Under the pieces are notes generated by a model. That model was not told the origin of the DNA and made no database searches. It was given only the letters and a program-made list of their open reading frames with translations. From Desulfobacula toluolica Tol2 (GTDB lineage Bacteria; Desulfobacterota; Desulfobacteria; Desulfobacterales; Desulfobacteraceae), in contig NC_018645.1 in assembly GCF_000307105.1 (NCBI RefSeq), forward strand, positions 3,730,001-3,794,000: 64,000 nucleotides of DNA, in the 5' to 3' direction. Shown here in pieces: positions 44,429 to 52,187 of the stretch. The position numbers and the translations under genes are program-made. How positions within the stretch are numbered: position 1 is the first letter of the stretch; each line of letters begins with the position of its first letter.

Positions 44429-45694
44429 ATGAATATTTCAGAAAAAATATTAGCCGCTCATTCCGGCCAAAAACGGGTCAGTCCCGGAGAATTTGTTAAT
44501 GTAAAAGTGGATATGGTTATGGCCCACGACCTCACTGCAACCATGGCGCTTAAACAGTTTGAAAAGATGGGGGCAAAGGCGGTTTTTGATAAAACAAAAG
44601 TCGTGATTGTGCCGGATCATTTCGTGCCTGCAAAAGACATTGCTGCAGCAGAAATCAATAAAAATCTGCGAAGCTTTGCCCGCAGCCAGGGCATCCAATA
44701 TTTTGAATGCGGCCAGGAAAGCGGAATTGAACATGTGATACTGCCGGAAAAAGGCCTGGTATTACCGGGTGAACTGGTGGTGGGAGCAGATTCTCACACC
44801 TGCACATACGGGGCATTGGGATCATTTTCAACAGGAATGGGCTCAACAGATATTGCTGTTGCCATGACCACCGGAGAAATCTGGTTTAAAGTGCCGCCCA
44901 CCATTAAATTTGTTTATACAGGCACTCCCGGCAGATGGATCAGTGGCAAGGATTTGATCCTCTATACTATCGGGCAGATCGGTGTGGATGGTGCCATATA
45001 CTCGGTAATGGAGTTTACCGGACCGGTTGTTGACAATCTTACTATGGATGATCGCTTTACAATGTCCAATATGGCCATTGAAGCCGGTGCAAAAGCAGGT
45101 CTTTTCGGTGTGGATGAAAAAACCATTGAATATGTTGAAAAAAGAGCAAAGCACCCCTATGAAGTTTATGCGTCAGACCCGGACGCTGAATATGAAAAAA
45201 TTATCACATATGATGTTACCGATATGGAGCCTCAAATATCCATGCCTCATTCGCCTGAAAACACGGTTCCGGTGAGCAAGGCATCGGGAACTAAAATAGA
45301 CCAGGCCGTCATAGGAAGCTGCACAAACGGCAGACTCAGTGACCTTGCCAATGCAGCGGCAATATTCGAGGGCCGTCATGTTCATCCTTCTATTCGATGC
45401 ATTGTTGTTCCAGGCTCCCAGGAAGTATATCTTGCCGCCCTTAAACAAGGATATATCGAAACATTCATCAAAGCGGGAGTTGCCGTAAGCACTCCCACCT
45501 GCGGGCCTTGTCTGGGGGGACACACCGGAGTGCTGGCATCGGGCGAGCATTGCATATCCACCACAAACCGTAACTTCATCGGCAGAATGGGAAGTCCGGA
45601 AGCCAATATTTATCTGGCCGGACCAGCGGTGGCTGCTGCAAGTGCCGTGGCCGGAGAAATTATAGATCCCGAGGAGGTGATGAAACATGATTAA
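44429..45694 (+). CDS. Aconitase-family hydratase large subunit, probable dimethylmaleate hydratase
   Basis: 421 residues, the length of LeuC-type large subunits in archaea and anaerobes. The 4Fe-4S ligands are in VIGSCTNGRL and CGPCLGGHTG; DSHTCTYGALG is the family signature. It hydrates a double bond in a dicarboxylate together with the small subunit, whose gene overlaps its end by 8 bases. Isopropylmalate dehydratase is the closest alternative, but no other leucine genes are nearby. GGAGAAAATTAA lies before the ATG. Confidence 0.8.
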   Translation: MNISEKILAAHSGQKRVSPGEFVNVKVDMVMAHDLTATMALKQFEKMGAKAVFDKTKVVIVPDHFVPAKDIAAAEINKNLRSFARSQGIQYFECGQESGIEHVILPEKGLVLPGELVVGADSHTCTYGALGSFSTGMGSTDIAVAMTTGEIWFKVPPTIKFVYTGTPGRWISGKDLILYTIGQIGVDGAIYSVMEFTGPVVDNLTMDDRFTMSNMAIEAGAKAGLFGVDEKTIEYVEKRAKHPYEVYASDPDAEYEKIITYDVTDMEPQISMPHSPENTVPVSKASGTKIDQAVIGSCTNGRLSDLANAAAIFEGRHVHPSIRCIVVPGSQEVYLAALKQGYIETFIKAGVAVSTPTCGPCLGGHTGVLASGEHCISTTNRNFIGRMGSPEANIYLAGPAVAAASAVAGEIIDPEEVMKHD

Positions 45695-46184
45695 AGGTCT
45701 GTTGCATAAATACGGAGCAAACATTGATACGGATGTAATCATTCCTGCAAAATATGCCAATTTACCCACTCCTGAGGATCTTGGCAAGCATTGCCTTGAA
45801 AATCTTGATGATCAGTTTGTCCAAAATGTAAAACCAGGTGACATATTGATGGCGTCCACCAATTTCGGATGCGGGTCATCGCGTGAGCAAGCTCCATGGT
45901 CCATTAAAGGAGCTGGTGTTTCATGTATTATTGCTAAAAGTTTTGCCAGAATTTTTTTCCGCAATGCCATAAACATTGCCCTTCCACTTATGGAATGTCC
46001 CGAGGCTGTAGATGGGTCTGAAAGCGGGGATGTGCTGAAAATTGATCTCAGTGCCGGCATTATTGAAAACATTACCCGTGAAAAAGTGTTCAAAGCTACA
46101 CCTTATCCTGATTTTATCAGTGAATTGATCAATGCGGGCGGACTTGTTTCATATACTAAAAAAAGAATTTGTTCCGGAGATTGA
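45687..46184 (+). CDS. Aconitase-family hydratase small subunit
   Basis: 165 residues, LeuD-type swivelling domain with the conserved MASTNFGCGSSREQAPWSIK substrate loop and AKSFARIFFRNAINIALPL. It pairs with the preceding large subunit; the overlap and GGAGGTG site indicate coupled translation. An intrinsic terminator follows 17 bases after the stop, so this is the last gene of the unit. Confidence 0.85.
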   Translation: MIKGLLHKYGANIDTDVIIPAKYANLPTPEDLGKHCLENLDDQFVQNVKPGDILMASTNFGCGSSREQAPWSIKGAGVSCIIAKSFARIFFRNAINIALPLMECPEAVDGSESGDVLKIDLSAGIIENITREKVFKATPYPDFISELINAGGLVSYTKKRICSGD

Positions 46185-46200
46185 CCCTCTTCATTTATAA

Positions 46201-46233
46201 GTATTCCCGCGCTTTGCGTGGGAATACCTTTTT
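46201..46233 (+). terminator. Intrinsic terminator after the hydratase genes
   Basis: GTATTCCCGCG (46201-46211) pairs with CGTGGGAATAC (46217-46227) over 11 pairs including one G-U, with a 5-base loop CTTTG, followed by CTTTTT. A strong rho-independent terminator directly after the last gene of the dimethylmalate-type operon. Confidence 0.85.
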
Positions 46234-46312
46234 GATCAGCTTGAGCTGCTTGTGCTTTTCCTTTGAGCTTGGACCACCTCGAACATATTTAAGGTATCCG
46301 GGTTGCCTGCTG

Positions 46313-46735
46313 CTAATAATTTTTCAACATCTTTGCCTTATCATCAATGAGTTCGAGCATAACATTGTTCATTTTTTTCGGATGAACAAATGCAAATTCA
46401 CAATCCCTGAACGGACGGGCACCGCCGATAAAAGGATAATCTTTCTGTTTCAGTTCATCCATGGACTCACGGGTATTGTCAACGTTAAAGCTTATCAGCA
46501 TGACGCCTTCGCCTTTTTTTTCGATAAATCTGGCAACATCCCCATCAGGAGTTGTTGATTCCATCAACTCAAACCCCACTTCCCCCACCCAGTATCTTGC
46601 AACCTTGATTTTTTCAGGTTCATCTATGTACTCATCATCCGGCCCGGATTTACCCAGTACAGGCTCCCATATTTTACGAGCTTCATCTATGTTTTTAACC
46701 GCAATACAGATGTGATCGACTTTATTTACTTTCAT
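46313..46735 (-). CDS. mce: Methylmalonyl-CoA epimerase
   Basis: 140 residues from the ATG at 46735, fixed by AGGGAGGTAAAA just upstream; a longer frame has no site. A vicinal-oxygen-chelate fold of two repeats: VDHICIAVKNIDEARK at the start, FELMESTTPDGDVARFIEKKGEG and GGARPF...CEFAFVHPKKMNNVMLEL carry the metal His/Glu residues. It interconverts the (R) and (S) forms of methylmalonyl-CoA in propionate metabolism. It is convergent with the hydratase genes; the lyase cluster would release propionate, giving a metabolic link. Confidence 0.9.
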   Translation of the reverse strand: MKVNKVDHICIAVKNIDEARKIWEPVLGKSGPDDEYIDEPEKIKVARYWVGEVGFELMESTTPDGDVARFIEKKGEGVMLISFNVDNTRESMDELKQKDYPFIGGARPFRDCEFAFVHPKKMNNVMLELIDDKAKMLKNY

Positions 46736-46830
46736 TTTTACCTCCCTTTTTGCCGTTATGGTAAAATGCTGACGTATCAGTGTACCGGATAACAGAAGGT
46801 CCGGTAACAAATAAGTATGGATATTTTGTT

Positions 46831-46964
46831 ATGTGATTTTGTGGGCAAATCTTAAATAAAACACCAGGTCTGCCCGTAGCAGCTATATAAAAGAACTTCT
46901 AACGTGTTGAAATAAAATCTCTTGCATTTTTTGTGGTGGCAGATCAATTTGCCATGGCCGTTAT
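46831..46964 (+). repeat. Double-hairpin intergenic repeat, copies 7 and 8 in tandem
   Basis: Bases 46832-46887 carry the right half (TTTTGTGGGCAAATC ... CAGGTCTGCCCGTAGCAGCTAT). Bases 46887-46964 are a second unit with the left arm AAAGAACTTCTAACGTG, as in copy 1, and a worn right half (GGCAGATCAATTTGCCATGG). The two are head to tail. Confidence 0.65.
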
Positions 46965-47215
46965 TCAAAATAATAACGAGCTTGATCATAACATAAACCG
47001 GGCTCAATTGGTTCAGCAAATGTAACGGGTTGCAGACATTATAATCAAGCCCAAAACAACTAATCAAATAACAGGCAATCGCTACCAGAAGAATACAGGC
47101 ATGGCAATCTTTTGTTTGGAGAGTCACATTTGATTACTGGATTTTGATAATGATATTTTTATTGTAACCTTTCATGCCTTACCCCGTTATATAGACAGAA
47201 GATCATGTTTTTTTT

Positions 47216-47306
47216 TACAAGAAAGTCTTGAAAACTCACACATAGACTTTCAATCTTTGTTGTGGACAAACCAAGGTGAAATACCGGGTCTGCCCGTGGC
47301 AGTTAT
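47216..47306 (+). repeat. Double-hairpin intergenic repeat, copy 9 (upstream of the Gly-rich protein gene)
   Basis: GAAAGTCTTGAAAACTC ... ATAGACTTTC, then TTTGTTGTGGACAAACCAAG ... GGGTCTGCCCGTGGCAGTTAT. It ends against the ribosome site (AAGGAGG) of the following gene, so it must be part of that gene's 5' untranslated region if transcription starts upstream. Confidence 0.78.
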
Positions 47307-47317
47307 AAGGAGGAAGT

Positions 47318-48202
47318 ATGAAAAAAGTTATTTTAATTGTTTTTGTTTTGTTTTATCTTGTATCATCCGCATTGACTGAGGAATCACAGATGCTTTCACA
47401 ACAAGCCATGGAAAGCGTTCAGCAGCAGGTCCGTGAGATGAGTAACCTTGGCATACCAGAAGCCCAGGCCCGGGAAATGCTGACATTGATGATTCAAAAC
47501 CGCTTCCGGGAACAGAGCCGAATTCACGTTCAACAGGTGGTCATGGATACTGCCAGGGCAGGATTGCCTACTGAACCGGTAATGAGCAAAGCAATTGAAG
47601 GCATGGCCAAGCAGGCCAAGGAACAACAAATCATCTCGGCCATGAAAGCTGTGCAAAGTCGCTATGCATATGCAAACCAATTTGCAAAATCATTGTCCGA
47701 TGATAAAAAAAATATTAATGCCATTACCCAAGCACTTGCTGACAGTCTGGCAGCCGGAATGAATACCAAGGATCTGGAAACAGTTAGAACCCAGTTGCAG
47801 GTTCGCACTCAGTCTCGTCAACAAACGAAAAACAAGGCGGATAACGACCAGTTAGCCATGCAAACCATGCTGACCGTTCGTACCATGTCACGATTGGGTG
47901 TCCGGACTTCTGATGTATCCGATATTCTGTGCCAGTCGCTGCAGAATCAATACTCCCATCAGGAAATCAAGCAATTGCGCAGCCAAATCGCTCAGCAGAC
48001 ACATCAGGCATCATCCCGGCAGGTTGCCCGTCAACATGCCAAATCAATTGGCAAAGGCGGTAAAAGTGACAATGATAGCAGTGGCGGTAGCAGTAATGGT
48101 GGTAGTGGCGGTAGCAGTAATGGCGGTAGTGGCGGTAGTGGCGGTAGTGGCGGCGGTGGCAATGGTGGCGGTGGTAAAGGCGGCGGCGGTAATGGCAGAT
48201 AA
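47318..48202 (+). CDS. Secreted protein with Gly/Ser-rich tail, unknown function
   Basis: 294 residues. Signal peptide (VILIVFVLFYLVSSALT), then a Gln/Arg-rich helical region (about 25-240) with loosely repeated motifs such as LGIPEAQAREMLTLMI, AGLPTEPVMSKAI, AGMNTKDLETVR and LGVRTSDVSDILCQ that look like four copies of one unit of about 50 residues. The last 45 residues are almost only Gly, Ser and Asn. AAGGAGG precedes the ATG. I do not recognise the family. It is followed by a terminator and a broken sigma-factor gene. Confidence 0.7.
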   Translation: MKKVILIVFVLFYLVSSALTEESQMLSQQAMESVQQQVREMSNLGIPEAQAREMLTLMIQNRFREQSRIHVQQVVMDTARAGLPTEPVMSKAIEGMAKQAKEQQIISAMKAVQSRYAYANQFAKSLSDDKKNINAITQALADSLAAGMNTKDLETVRTQLQVRTQSRQQTKNKADNDQLAMQTMLTVRTMSRLGVRTSDVSDILCQSLQNQYSHQEIKQLRSQIAQQTHQASSRQVARQHAKSIGKGGKSDNDSSGGSSNGGSGGSSNGGSGGSGGSGGGGNGGGGKGGGGNGR

Positions 48203-48241
48203 TCCTGATTTTCTTTAGGAGTATAAACCTTGAACCCATCT

Positions 48242-48285
48242 TGCCTGGCTTGCCCATGATGGAGGGGTGAGCCAGGCACATTTTT
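48242..48285 (+). terminator. Intrinsic terminator after the Gly-rich protein gene
   Basis: TGCCTGGCT (48242-48250) pairs perfectly with AGCCAGGCA (48270-48278), followed by CATTTTT. It ends the unit before the sigma-factor fragment. Confidence 0.75.
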
Positions 48286-48301
48286 AAATTTAAAGGAAAA
48301 A

Positions 48302-48529
48302 GTGGATTCATACGACAGTTTTTACAGGAAAAATAAAGACAGAGTATTTTCCTACCTGCTCCGCCTGACCGGGGACTACCATAGATCCTTTGATTTCATG
48401 CAGGAAAGCTTCACCCGGTACTTTTCCAGGTATCGCTGCAAGAACAATAATTGTGCCTTGCTCTACACCATTGCCCGTAATGCAGCCCTGGATTCGATCA
48501 GGAAACGCCGGGAGGAAACAATTATTTAA
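48302..48529 (+). pseudogene. ECF sigma factor, region 2 only (truncated)
   Basis: 75 codons from a GTG with AAAGGAAAAA upstream. The sequence matches sigma70 region 2 of ECF factors: YRKNKDRVFSYLLRLTGDYHRSFDFMQESFTRYF and LLYTIARNAALDSIRKRR. Region 4, needed for -35 recognition, is absent; the frame ends six codons after region 2. The next fragment begins 5 bases later and looks like the end of a membrane protein, so one deletion probably removed region 4 together with the start of the neighbour. Confidence 0.7.
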
Positions 48530-48534
48530 AGTCC

Positions 48535-48870
48535 TTGGGATTCACGGCTGCCGGATTTTGTGCAGCCGTGCTGATATTTTTTAGCCTTTTTCAGTCTCCG
48601 GGGCCCCACTCCTTTAGCAATCGGTTCGTTCTTTTCGAGCCTGCCGCAGACCAGGTGGAATTGACCGGATCTTTCATAGGGTGGCAGCGGATTTCCATGA
48701 AAAAAATCGGCAACAGCGGTTACTGGGAGCTCAATCTTCCGGTTGTTTCCGGAGAACACAGATACGCCTATATCCTGAACAATGACAGCCAGATTGCCGA
48801 CCCTACCCTGCCTGCAAGGGAAAAGGACGATTTTGGTTCGGAAAACTGCATTTTCGAACCTCTTTTATAA
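48535..48870 (+). pseudogene. Membrane-anchored CBM48-like protein, N-terminus missing
   Basis: 111 residues from a TTG: one membrane helix (FTAAGFCAAVLIFFSLF) and then a glycogen-binding (CBM48/AMPK-beta-like) fold: VLFEPAADQVELTGSFIGWQ ... GYWELNLPVVSGEHRYAYILNN. In intact loci of this type a cytoplasmic part, often an anti-sigma region, precedes the helix. Its absence and the position right after a truncated sigma factor suggest loss by deletion. It could still be expressed as a short membrane protein. Confidence 0.6.
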
Positions 48871-48884
48871 TATTTGTAACAGTA

Positions 48885-49073
48885 TTATTTATACTTTTTC
48901 ATATTATACTTTTCAGCCAGTTTGAGTCGTTCCTGGTCTGGAAGAGATTTCATATATTTTTTCCAGCCAGGGCACCAGCCTGCATGCCATTTCCATATCC
49001 TGCCTAAAAATGATTTTGGATTGTTGTCATATTTTGATCTAAAACTACAGTTACCGCAATTGTGTGTGGTCAT
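48885..49073 (-). CDS. Small Cys/Trp-rich protein
   Basis: 62 residues with AAAGGAAGAAAGT right before the ATG. It has a CGNC pair near the N-terminus and an aromatic HAGWCPGWKKYMKSLP stretch, which looks like a small metal-binding or redox protein. I do not recognise a named family. It is 12 bases downstream of the DUF3047 gene on the same strand and probably co-transcribed with it. Confidence 0.55.
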   Translation of the reverse strand: MTTHNCGNCSFRSKYDNNPKSFLGRIWKWHAGWCPGWKKYMKSLPDQERLKLAEKYNMKKYK

Positions 49074-49085
49074 ACTTTCTTCCTT

Positions 49086-49751
49086 TCATCTGGTTGAAAA
49101 ATAGATATCTCCGTAATATGCCGTCACCGTTTTTTTTGTATTATCCGTATCGCTCATCAGCACGACGGCATCAATAAATCGGATCTTTTTGCCAAAGTAT
49201 TTTTTAAAATCTTCATGTATATTTCTTTTTTCCGCATGCCATACCGATACCGGAGCTTGAGATGATTGCAGAGCAACCATCACGGCATTTTTTTTAGCAA
49301 AAGCATTGGGCCAGACGTCTCCTTTTAAAGAATTTTTAGCCCATACATAATTCATGGCACGGGTATTCCAAACAGCAATACCGCCGGAAACTACTACATA
49401 AATCCGGGCAGCATAATCATCACCGGATTTTTGTTTTTCATCAAAAGTGCCTGCCAGCCGGTTTTCAATTCGCCATCGCCAGTTCAATACCGGAAATTTT
49501 TCAAGATCGACCCGGATCTTTTTTATCAGCCCTGAGGCAGAGTTTTGACTGCCGGCCTTCAATACCATGTTGCCGTCAACCATGACAAGCGAGTAAGTGG
49601 TTTCGTTAACAAACTTTTTAGATTCCCACCCTTCAAGTGTCTGTTGGGAAAACGCGCCCACAAGAATATTGTCCTTTTCATCTGCATGAACATGCAGATT
49701 TGAAAGGATGCATAATCCTAAAATAAAAATAAGTATCCGGCATTTTTTCAT
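49086..49751 (-). CDS. DUF3047 secreted protein
   Basis: 221 residues. A signal peptide (ILIFILGLCILSNLHVHA) precedes a beta-rich domain with the DUF3047 hallmarks LNWRWRIENRLAGTFDEKQKS, DDYAARIYVVVSGG, NYVWAKN and RFIDAVVLMSDTDNT. The domain is jelly-roll-like and its function is unknown; it is probably periplasmic. It is preceded by a normal gap and followed by the small Cys-rich gene. Confidence 0.75.
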   Translation of the reverse strand: MKKCRILIFILGLCILSNLHVHADEKDNILVGAFSQQTLEGWESKKFVNETTYSLVMVDGNMVLKAGSQNSASGLIKKIRVDLEKFPVLNWRWRIENRLAGTFDEKQKSGDDYAARIYVVVSGGIAVWNTRAMNYVWAKNSLKGDVWPNAFAKKNAVMVALQSSQAPVSVWHAEKRNIHEDFKKYFGKKIRFIDAVVLMSDTDNTKKTVTAYYGDIYFSTR

Positions 49752-49908
49752 TTTTGTGGCCTTTCATATTATATATGGTGATTATGAACTGTTTTTAATC
49801 TGAATTCAAGAAAAGCACTCTTGTCATTATAAAATAAATTCTTATCTTTTACCTTATTATTTTGGTATGATGGCGTTAAGAATTGATCATTTTTTTTGGA
49901 GGGATGCA

Positions 49909-50301
49909 ATGAGGATAGCCTTTCCTGTTAAGGAAAATAACGGACTGGAAAGTATCGTGGATGAACATTTTGGTGTTGCTGAAAATTTTTTAATTGTTGA
50001 CATGGAAACCCGGGAAATTGAGCTTAAAAAAAATCAAAAGCTTTCAGCTGAAGGCTCCAGATGTAAAACCGGCCTGTTTGAAAAAAAAGACAATGTGGAT
50101 GCGGTTGTAACCAAATGCATGGGGGATGGGTCTCAAAGGAACCTTGCGTCATCAGGCATTAAGGTTTATCAGGCTGTAGAAGATACCATACTCAAAAACC
50201 TGGACCTTCTTGAAAAAGATGAACTCAAGCCGTTCCATATATTTGATTTTTGCCAGACAAAAAAGAATAAAAAGGAAGGCGGCTGCGGACACCATCATTA
50301 G
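49909..50301 (+). CDS. NifX/NafY-like Fe-Mo cofactor-binding family protein
   Basis: 130 residues from the ATG at 49909, which follows TTGGAGGGATGCA; a longer frame lacks a site. The dinitrogenase Fe-Mo-cofactor-biosynthesis fold is seen in MRIAFPVKENNGLESIVDEHFGVAENFLIVD and VVTKCMGDGSQRNL. The C-terminus GGCGHHH is a likely metal site. Small stand-alone members are common in anaerobes without nitrogenase and may carry iron-sulfur or molybdenum species. The next gene starts 12 bases later. Confidence 0.75.
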   Translation: MRIAFPVKENNGLESIVDEHFGVAENFLIVDMETREIELKKNQKLSAEGSRCKTGLFEKKDNVDAVVTKCMGDGSQRNLASSGIKVYQAVEDTILKNLDLLEKDELKPFHIFDFCQTKKNKKEGGCGHHH

Positions 50302-50313
50302 GAACAAACCAAA

Positions 50314-50871
50314 TTGAAATCTATATTGAGCCTGATAGGCAAATTATTATATCGGTTCATGGGATGGACCTATGATGAACTGCCGGGTTATTGGACCGGC
50401 AAATGTGTTGTGATCGGCTTTCCTCATACAGCGAACATGGATACAGTCCGGGCATTGACCTATATTAGAATTGCAAAGATCAATGCCCGGCTTCTGGTTA
50501 AAGCGGAGTGGTTTTTTTTCCCCATGTCCATTATCCTTAAAAGCCTTGGCGGTATGCCGATAAAAAGGGATAAAACCCATGGATTTGTTAAAACCGTAGT
50601 CAGGGAATTTAATAAAAGAGAAAAACTTATCCTGGCAATGGTGCCGGAAGGCACAAGAAAAAATGTAGCATCCATAAAAACAGGTTTCTGGTATATTGCA
50701 AAAGGGGCTAATGTGCCTATTCTCTGCTGGTATCTTGATAATCAGGCAAAAAAAACCCGCTGGATCGGTAAAATCAACCCTGGAAAAACCCTGGAAGGTG
50801 ATTTGCTGAAAATTCAAGAATTATATCAAAATGTTGGATTTTCAATTCCTTTGAATAATCTTGTTTTATAA
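50314..50871 (+). CDS. Acyltransferase of the PlsC-like family
   Basis: 185 residues from a TTG with AGGAAC upstream. The catalytic HxxxxD motif is present as HTANMD, followed by ILKSLGGMPIKRDK and the acceptor-site PEGTR (VPEGTRKNV). The enzyme is likely a membrane-associated phospholipid acyltransferase, as PlsC converts lysophosphatidate to phosphatidate, but the sequence is short and belongs to a divergent bacterial branch. It follows the NifX-like gene closely. Confidence 0.75.
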   Translation: MKSILSLIGKLLYRFMGWTYDELPGYWTGKCVVIGFPHTANMDTVRALTYIRIAKINARLLVKAEWFFFPMSIILKSLGGMPIKRDKTHGFVKTVVREFNKREKLILAMVPEGTRKNVASIKTGFWYIAKGANVPILCWYLDNQAKKTRWIGKINPGKTLEGDLLKIQELYQNVGFSIPLNNLVL

Positions 50872-50938
50872 CTGTATTATAACCATCGTGTTGACGTAAC
50901 CCCAGTTTATGTAACCTATTGAAAAACAAATAAAATTA

Positions 50939-50967
50939 TTGACATATAAAGGCTCGTTCTTTACACT
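50939..50967 (+). promoter_or_regulatory. Sigma70-type promoter for the split glutamate synthase
   Basis: TTGACA at 50939-50944 and TACACT at 50962-50967 with a 17-base spacer. Transcription would begin near 50974, leaving an untranslated leader of about 80 bases before the first gene. The leader carries short A/T palindromes but no clear terminator. Confidence 0.6.
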
Positions 50968-51056
50968 GAAGTCTTTGAAAGATTTACCTTAAAGTACTTT
51001 TTTTAAAAAAATCAAGCCAATGCTTTGATATTTTAAAGACAAGGAGAGTAGATATA

Positions 51057-52187
51057 ATGTGTCGTCTGTTTGCACTTACCAGCAAGGATCCTGTGAGTCC
51101 CATGCTTGCCGTCAAAGCCCTTGATGTGATGAAAGAGGGTCATGACGGATCTGGCGTGGGATTGCTGCTTCAGGATCTGGGTGGCCCTTTTGAAGAGATG
51201 AAAGATGCACCGATTTTATCCGGTATATTCAGCGAAGAAGGTATCCGGCGTCTGGATCTTTTCATGATGGACCAGGGGTTTCTTACCAAATATAAGATTT
51301 CTTTAAAGGTTCCCAAAAAACCGGTTAAGGGCATTCCCAAGCGAGATCTTTACCTGATCAGAGCCTACGAACTGCCCGAAGACTGGGACAATCTCGAACC
51401 GGATGAAATTTCCAGACGGCTGATGATGATCCTGTTGAAAATCCGTGAAATGGGTGAAGAAAAAAAAGATATGATGGTCTTCTCCTTTTGGCCGGATACC
51501 ATAATGATCAAGGAGATCGGTGATCCCATGCAGTTGGCCGAACATCTGGGCCTGGATAGAAAAGAACTCAATGCCAGAATTATTATGGCCCAGGGCCGTC
51601 AAAATACAAATTATGCAATCAATCTTTATGCCTGCCACCCGTTTTTTATCAATGGCTACTGCACCATGACAAATGGAGAAAATACAGCTTTTATTCCTAT
51701 CAAAGATTTTTTGTCATCAAGGAAATTTCCAGGTTATATGGGGTATCATTCCGATTCCGAGGTGTTTGCTCATATCCTTCACTATTCAATGGTTGGCCTT
51801 GAACTGGGAATTGATGCTTATAAACATGTGATTACCCCTTTACAGGAAGATGATCTTCAGCAACACCCGGACGCCCTGTTCCTTTCACACTTGAAACGAA
51901 CCTGCAGGCCACTTATTATTGATGGTCCCAATTGTGTTATCGGGACCCTGCCGGACCATTCCATGTTCATGGTTCAGGACAGAAAAAAACTTCGCCCCGG
52001 TGTGGTGGGTGGAAAACCCGGTCTGTTTGGACTTTCCTCTGAAATCTGCGGTCTTGATGCCGTGATCCCGGATAGGGATAAATCAAAAGATATACAACCC
52101 ATGCACATTGATACAGCAATTGTCAGCCCTGACCGCCAGGAGGTAAGCATATGTCGTCAAACAGAAGCCTTGAACCTTCCTCTTTAA
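51057..52187 (+). CDS. Glutamate synthase, glutaminase (class II amidotransferase) subunit
   Basis: 376 residues equal to the N-terminal domain of GltB. The nucleophile is Cys2 (MCRLFAL), exposed after Met removal; HDGSGVG and TNYAINLYACHPF are further landmarks. It releases ammonia from glutamine for the FMN subunit encoded next. GGAGAGTAGATATA precedes the ATG. The next gene starts inside its last 37 bases. A separate glutaminase subunit is the archaeal/anaerobe form of the enzyme. Confidence 0.88.
   Translation: MCRLFALTSKDPVSPMLAVKALDVMKEGHDGSGVGLLLQDLGGPFEEMKDAPILSGIFSEEGIRRLDLFMMDQGFLTKYKISLKVPKKPVKGIPKRDLYLIRAYELPEDWDNLEPDEISRRLMMILLKIREMGEEKKDMMVFSFWPDTIMIKEIGDPMQLAEHLGLDRKELNARIIMAQGRQNTNYAINLYACHPFFINGYCTMTNGENTAFIPIKDFLSSRKFPGYMGYHSDSEVFAHILHYSMVGLELGIDAYKHVITPLQEDDLQQHPDALFLSHLKRTCRPLIIDGPNCVIGTLPDHSMFMVQDRKKLRPGVVGGKPGLFGLSSEICGLDAVIPDRDKSKDIQPMHIDTAIVSPDRQEVSICRQTEALNLPL

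Noticed and set aside
46852-47127. 91-codon minus-strand frame with a hydrophobic N-terminus
   Set aside because: More than a third of it reads through the tandem repeat copies; no ribosome site was seen and the family is not recognised. A very small membrane protein cannot be excluded.
50974-51056. Riboswitch or attenuator in the leader of the split glutamate synthase
   Set aside because: The leader has A/T palindromes such as AAAGTACTTT followed by T's, but the stem is too short and AT-rich for a terminator and no known aptamer pattern is visible.
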